Shown here: in pieces, positions 23,852 through 26,304 of the stretch
Layout: every line of letters begins with the position of its first letter
How positions within the stretch are numbered: position 1 is the stretch's first letter
From: Pseudomonadota bacterium
GTDB lineage: Bacteria; Pseudomonadota; Alphaproteobacteria; Caulobacterales; Caulobacteraceae
Assembly (NCBI GenBank): GCA_023386645.1
Contig: JAEWJI010000049.1
Coordinates: forward strand, 1 to 26,304
Length of the DNA stretch: 26,304 bases
Direction: 5' to 3'
Notes under the pieces: generated by a model
Databases searched by the model: none
Seen by the model: the letters and a program-made list of their open reading frames with translations, nothing else
Told to the model about the DNA's origin: nothing
Program-made: the position numbers and the translations under genes

Positions 23852-24055
23852 AGGCGTTTCCTTTTATTGGCCGCGGCAGCGGCAAGAACGCTGATATGGT
23901 AAACAGCGAAGCTAACCGCAACGCATGGGCGAAAAAAGTCCTTGGCCGCCTCACCCTTGGTTGATCTGGTCGCTCTAAATGCGCACACCGCCTCACCAGT
24001 GCGGTCATGCGCTCTGGCTCTAGAATGGACGAAAGCGCTTAATATTCAATCGGTT
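23852..24055. other. Upstream region of the Beta-like gene
   Basis: About 200 bases, less GC-rich than the window, likely holding the promoter of the minus-strand Beta-like gene. CCGCCTCACC occurs twice as a direct repeat (23946-23955 and 23988-23997). No complete gene is supported; frames here on the minus strand run on into the Beta-like gene in the wrong register. Confidence 0.35.
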
Positions 24056-24237
24056 TCATAGAGCGACCTCCCCCACCATCCCCCTCGACGCCTCCTCAAA
24101 CACCGCCGCCGGCTGGCCGCCGCTGATCAGCCACTTCCCCTCCACCACCACGGCGGGCACGCCGGTGACGCCGCGCGAGACCCACAGGGCCTCTTGCGCC
24201 CGCACCTCGGCGGCGTAGAGGTCGTCGGCCAGACCTC
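24056..24237 (-). pseudogene. C-terminal fragment of a FrnE-like DsbA-family oxidoreductase
   Basis: About 60 codons with a normal stop but no start or CxxC motif: LADDLYAAEVRAQEALWVSR, GVTGVPAVVVEGKWLISGGQ, PAAVFEEASRGM. It aligns with the C-terminus of the intact FrnE-like protein encoded at 24945-25643 (DDLYAAEVRGEQAQWRARGV, VPAVVVEGRWLISGGQPAGV); by eye the DNA is roughly 85% identical over about 145 bases (24089-24234 versus 24972-25116), including a stretch of about 30 identical bases. Same orientation, so the two form a direct repeat around the membrane protein gene. Most likely the remains of a duplicated gene whose 5' part was lost. Confidence 0.75.
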
Positions 24238-24294
24238 GGGGTCGGTTTAGGCGGGGCCCCGCTCGCGACGAAGCCGCGCGGCGAGGCGGCCTGA

Positions 24295-24885
24295 TCACTC
24301 CCCCAACCGCACCGGCAGCACGCCCCACCCGTAGTAAACCAGCCCCGCCGCCAGCAGCACGACATTGACCCACCGCCGGCGCACCACGATCAGCAGGCCG
24401 TATCCGAGGCAGAATTCCCACGGCAGGGTCTTCGCCACCGCCCAGGCCGTCATCGGCCCCCGCTCCGGCCGCGCTCCGCCCGCCCATTCCACCATCCCGA
24501 CGGCCCAGAACGCTATCAGGCCCAGGATCAGGGCGCCGAACGTCAGCGCCCGGGTCCGGTCGTAGTGGGCATGGAGGTCGACCGGCCCCTCCTCCGGGAT
24601 CGGGTCGGGCAGGACGAAGGTCGCGGCCATGAAGGGCAGGACCAGCTTCACCACCTGCATCAGCATCAGGCCGATGGTCGTCTCGGTCCGGTCGCGCACG
24701 TTCCACTGGAACAGCCACACCGACACGATGACCAGGGCGATGATCGCGGCCAGCAACAGGGGCTCGGGCGCCCACCGCACCCTGCGCCCCGCCATGGCCA
24801 GCTTGGAGACCGTCGAGGCCATGTGCGCCAGCGCCAGCCCCAGGATCACGGCCGACAGGCCGAAGGTGAACTCGAACAGCGACAT
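24295..24885 (-). CDS. Polytopic inner-membrane protein, function unknown
   Basis: 196 residues with five or six predicted membrane helices: FEFTFGLSAVILGLALAHMA, EPLLLAAIIALVIVSVWLFQ, IGLMLMQVVKLVLPFMAATF, ALTFGALILGLIAFWAVGMV, the AVAKTLPWEFCLGYGLLIVV region and VNVVLLAAGLVYYGWGVLPV. Between helices three and four is an acidic loop (LPDPIPEEGPVDLHAHYDRT). No known family recognised. The codon pattern is that of a genuine gene. It sits between the FrnE fragment and the intact FrnE gene, all on the minus strand, 59 bases after the latter. Confidence 0.75.
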   Translation of the reverse strand: MSLFEFTFGLSAVILGLALAHMASTVSKLAMAGRRVRWAPEPLLLAAIIALVIVSVWLFQWNVRDRTETTIGLMLMQVVKLVLPFMAATFVLPDPIPEEGPVDLHAHYDRTRALTFGALILGLIAFWAVGMVEWAGGARPERGPMTAWAVAKTLPWEFCLGYGLLIVVRRRWVNVVLLAAGLVYYGWGVLPVRLGE

Positions 24886-24944
24886 GGACGCCCCTCCCGC
24901 GACGCCTGACGTTCGCGGCGCGGGCCCCGGCGGTCAAGCGCGGC

Positions 24945-25643
24945 TCAGAGCTGGGCGGCCATCTTTCGCAACGCCTCCTCATACACCCCCGCCGGCTGGC
25001 CGCCGGAGATCAGCCACCTGCCCTCCACCACCACCGCCGGCACGGCGTTGACGCCGCGCGCGCGCCACTGGGCCTGCTCCCCCCGCACCTCGGCGGCGTA
25101 GAGGTCGTCGGACAGGACCTCGACCGCCGTCTCGCGGTCCAGGCCGGCGACCTCGGCCGCGTCGGCCAGCACGCCGGCGTCCGTCATCGTCCGGCCGTCG
25201 GTGAAGTGGGCGACGAACAGGGCCGCCTTCATCGCCCTCTGCTCGGCGGCGCCGATCGTGCCGGCCCAATGGATCAGGCGGTGGGCGTCGAAGGTGTTCC
25301 AGATGCGGCTGTCGTCGCCCATTCGCATTTCGAATCCCGGCCAGGCCTCGGCCGCCCGCGCCCGGATCATCTCGCGGTTGGCGGCCGACTGTTCCGGCGT
25401 CGCCCCGTACTTGCGGCCGATGTGCTCGACGATGTTCTCCCCCTCCGGCGCCATGCCGGGGTTCAGCTCGAACGGCCGGAACGCGATCTCCGCCTCGATC
25501 CCCTCGGCCTTCAGTCGCGCCAGCGCCGTCTCCAGCCCGCCCAGCCCCACCACGCACCAGGGGCAGACCACGTCCGAGACGAAGTCGATGTGCAGGGTGC
25601 GGGGCGCGCCGGGCGGGCGCGCGTGGGGGGCGGCGTCGGTCAT
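24945..25643 (-). CDS. DsbA-family oxidoreductase, FrnE type
   Basis: 232 residues from MTDAAPHARPPGAPRTLHID; the upstream extension to 25757 is Arg-rich and not family-like. The thioredoxin-fold active site CPWC (Cys27, Cys30) is in FVSDVVCPWCVVGLGGLETA; the helical insertion and FRPFELNPGMAPEGENIVEH are typical of FrnE (2-hydroxychromene-2-carboxylate isomerase/DsbA-like) proteins; the cis-Pro loop is NAVPAVVVEGRWLISGGQ. No signal peptide, so it is a cytoplasmic oxidoreductase or isomerase, in some bacteria linked to oxidative stress. Divergent from the HTH protein gene across about 100 bases. Confidence 0.92.
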   Translation of the reverse strand: MTDAAPHARPPGAPRTLHIDFVSDVVCPWCVVGLGGLETALARLKAEGIEAEIAFRPFELNPGMAPEGENIVEHIGRKYGATPEQSAANREMIRARAAEAWPGFEMRMGDDSRIWNTFDAHRLIHWAGTIGAAEQRAMKAALFVAHFTDGRTMTDAGVLADAAEVAGLDRETAVEVLSDDLYAAEVRGEQAQWRARGVNAVPAVVVEGRWLISGGQPAGVYEEALRKMAAQL

Positions 25644-25741
25644 GGCCGGGAGATGGGCGCGGCCGGGGCGCGGCGGAACCTGCGACCGATTCTGACGCAG
25701 GCGCGGTTCAGTCTCGGCCCTCCAGCCAGGAGGACCAGAGC

Positions 25742-26304
25742 ATGGACGGCGCCACACCCCCCACTCACCCCGCCGCGCACGCGGCCCGTCTCGACCCGGA
25801 CTTCCCGCACGCGGATCCGCGCGATCCGGTCACGGGCCGGGAACCCGACATCGGGTCCGACGGCGAGCCGCTGCCGCCCATCGATCCGGAAGAGGCGCGC
25901 CGCCTGTGCGCCCAGTGGGAGGCGGAGTGGCACGCCGCGCGGGCCCCGGGCGGACCGCTGCATCCCGATACGCCGGCGCCGCCCGGGGTTGACGCGGACG
26001 CCGGGGACGTGACGCGGCCGCCCTCCCTATACGGCGTGGCCCGGTCCGAGGGCCTGTGGGACGAGGTGCGCCAGGACTATCTCGGGGGCGCCTCCGCCGC
26101 CGAATGCGCCCTGCGCTACGGGGTGGGGGTCAGCACCGTTCGCCGCCGCGCCGCCGCCGGCGGCTGGCGCCGCGCCGACGTGGAGGAGGAGACGCCCGGG
26201 CCGTGGTCCCAGCTGGCCGCCGCCGAGGTGGAGGGCGCCTCCTTCGCCGAACTGGTCGAGTGGGCGCGGGTCCGCCTTCGCCGGGCCGTGGCGCGGGGTC
26301 GCGC
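25742..26304 (+). CDS. HTH-containing hypothetical protein (truncated by window edge)
   Basis: Open from ATG at 25742 to the end of the window (187 codons seen), with a strong AGGAGG Shine-Dalgarno eight bases before the start. The first 100 residues are Asp/Pro-rich and probably disordered (DPDFPHADPRDPVTGREPDI). Then comes a helix-turn-helix of the type in phage small terminase and transposase-like proteins: GLWDEVRQDYLGGASAAECA, LRYGVGVSTVRRRAAAGGWR. The visible C-terminus is helical and Arg-rich. Codon third positions are strongly GC, like neighbouring core genes. A DNA-binding role is inferred; the partner is unknown. Confidence 0.7.
   Translation, partial: MDGATPPTHPAAHAARLDPDFPHADPRDPVTGREPDIGSDGEPLPPIDPEEARRLCAQWEAEWHAARAPGGPLHPDTPAPPGVDADAGDVTRPPSLYGVARSEGLWDEVRQDYLGGASAAECALRYGVGVSTVRRRAAAGGWRRADVEEETPGPWSQLAAAEVEGASFAELVEWARVRLRRAVARGR

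Noticed and set aside
23700..24008. Minus-strand frames of about 100 codons upstream of the Beta-like gene
   Set aside because: They overlap its start in other registers, show no ribosome site and no family features; the TTG with AAAGGA at 23851 explains the locus better.
24056..24982. A 308-codon frame covering the FrnE fragment and upstream sequence
   Set aside because: Upstream of about 24237 it is antisense-register shadow of the membrane protein gene; no CxxC or start is present, so it is a fragment rather than a gene.

Overview
The window is GC-rich, densely packed and almost entirely minus-strand, with many 4-base ATGA stop/start overlaps. Gene content (tolQRA, ruvCBA next to a YbgC thioesterase, YebC, ThiC under a TPP riboswitch, IPTL-CTERM proteins, a BLUF protein) and the extreme GC suggest an alphaproteobacterium, most likely Caulobacteraceae (Brevundimonas-like). 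That assignment is inference from style and gene content. No rRNA, tRNA, insertion sequence or CRISPR array was seen.

Layout. 1-5082 (minus) is a chromosomal core block: ruvC-ruvA-ruvB-ABM protein, then ybgC, a small membrane protein, tolQ, tolR and a truncated tolA. 5143-10170 holds a cupin protein, two tandem MgtC/SapB membrane proteins, a small plus-strand membrane protein and two overlapping secreted TPR-like proteins. 10252-13297 has yebC, a tiny acidic membrane protein with a UUCG-capped hairpin behind it, a 4HBT thioesterase, a zinc alcohol dehydrogenase and a 59-codon ORF. 13373-15189 is a nucleoside hydrolase-ribokinase salvage operon. 15436-19313 holds an Asp/Glu racemase family protein, two adjacent IPTL-CTERM sorted proteins (a seven-bladed propeller and a TIG-domain protein) and a D-cysteine desulfhydrase family enzyme. 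19443-22205 has a short BLUF blue-light sensor divergent from riboswitch-controlled thiC.

22207-24055 is a visibly less GC-rich accessory patch with two convergent, overlapping genes: an sce7726-family protein with a PD-(D/E)xK-like core and a T4 Beta-like protein. A perfect 34-base palindrome followed by a T-run (minus strand) lies inside the sce7726 coding sequence and looks like the terminator of the opposing gene. To its right is a FrnE/DsbA C-terminal fragment, a polytopic membrane protein, an intact FrnE-type oxidoreductase and a truncated HTH-containing protein.

The strongest observations are: (1) a 20-bp inverted repeat of a 7-nt unit inserted in frame in thiC, adding about 25-30 residues; (2) the sce7726/Beta pair with its embedded terminator; (3) a thiC leader that folds the Shine-Dalgarno up to the start codon into a hairpin with competing partners.
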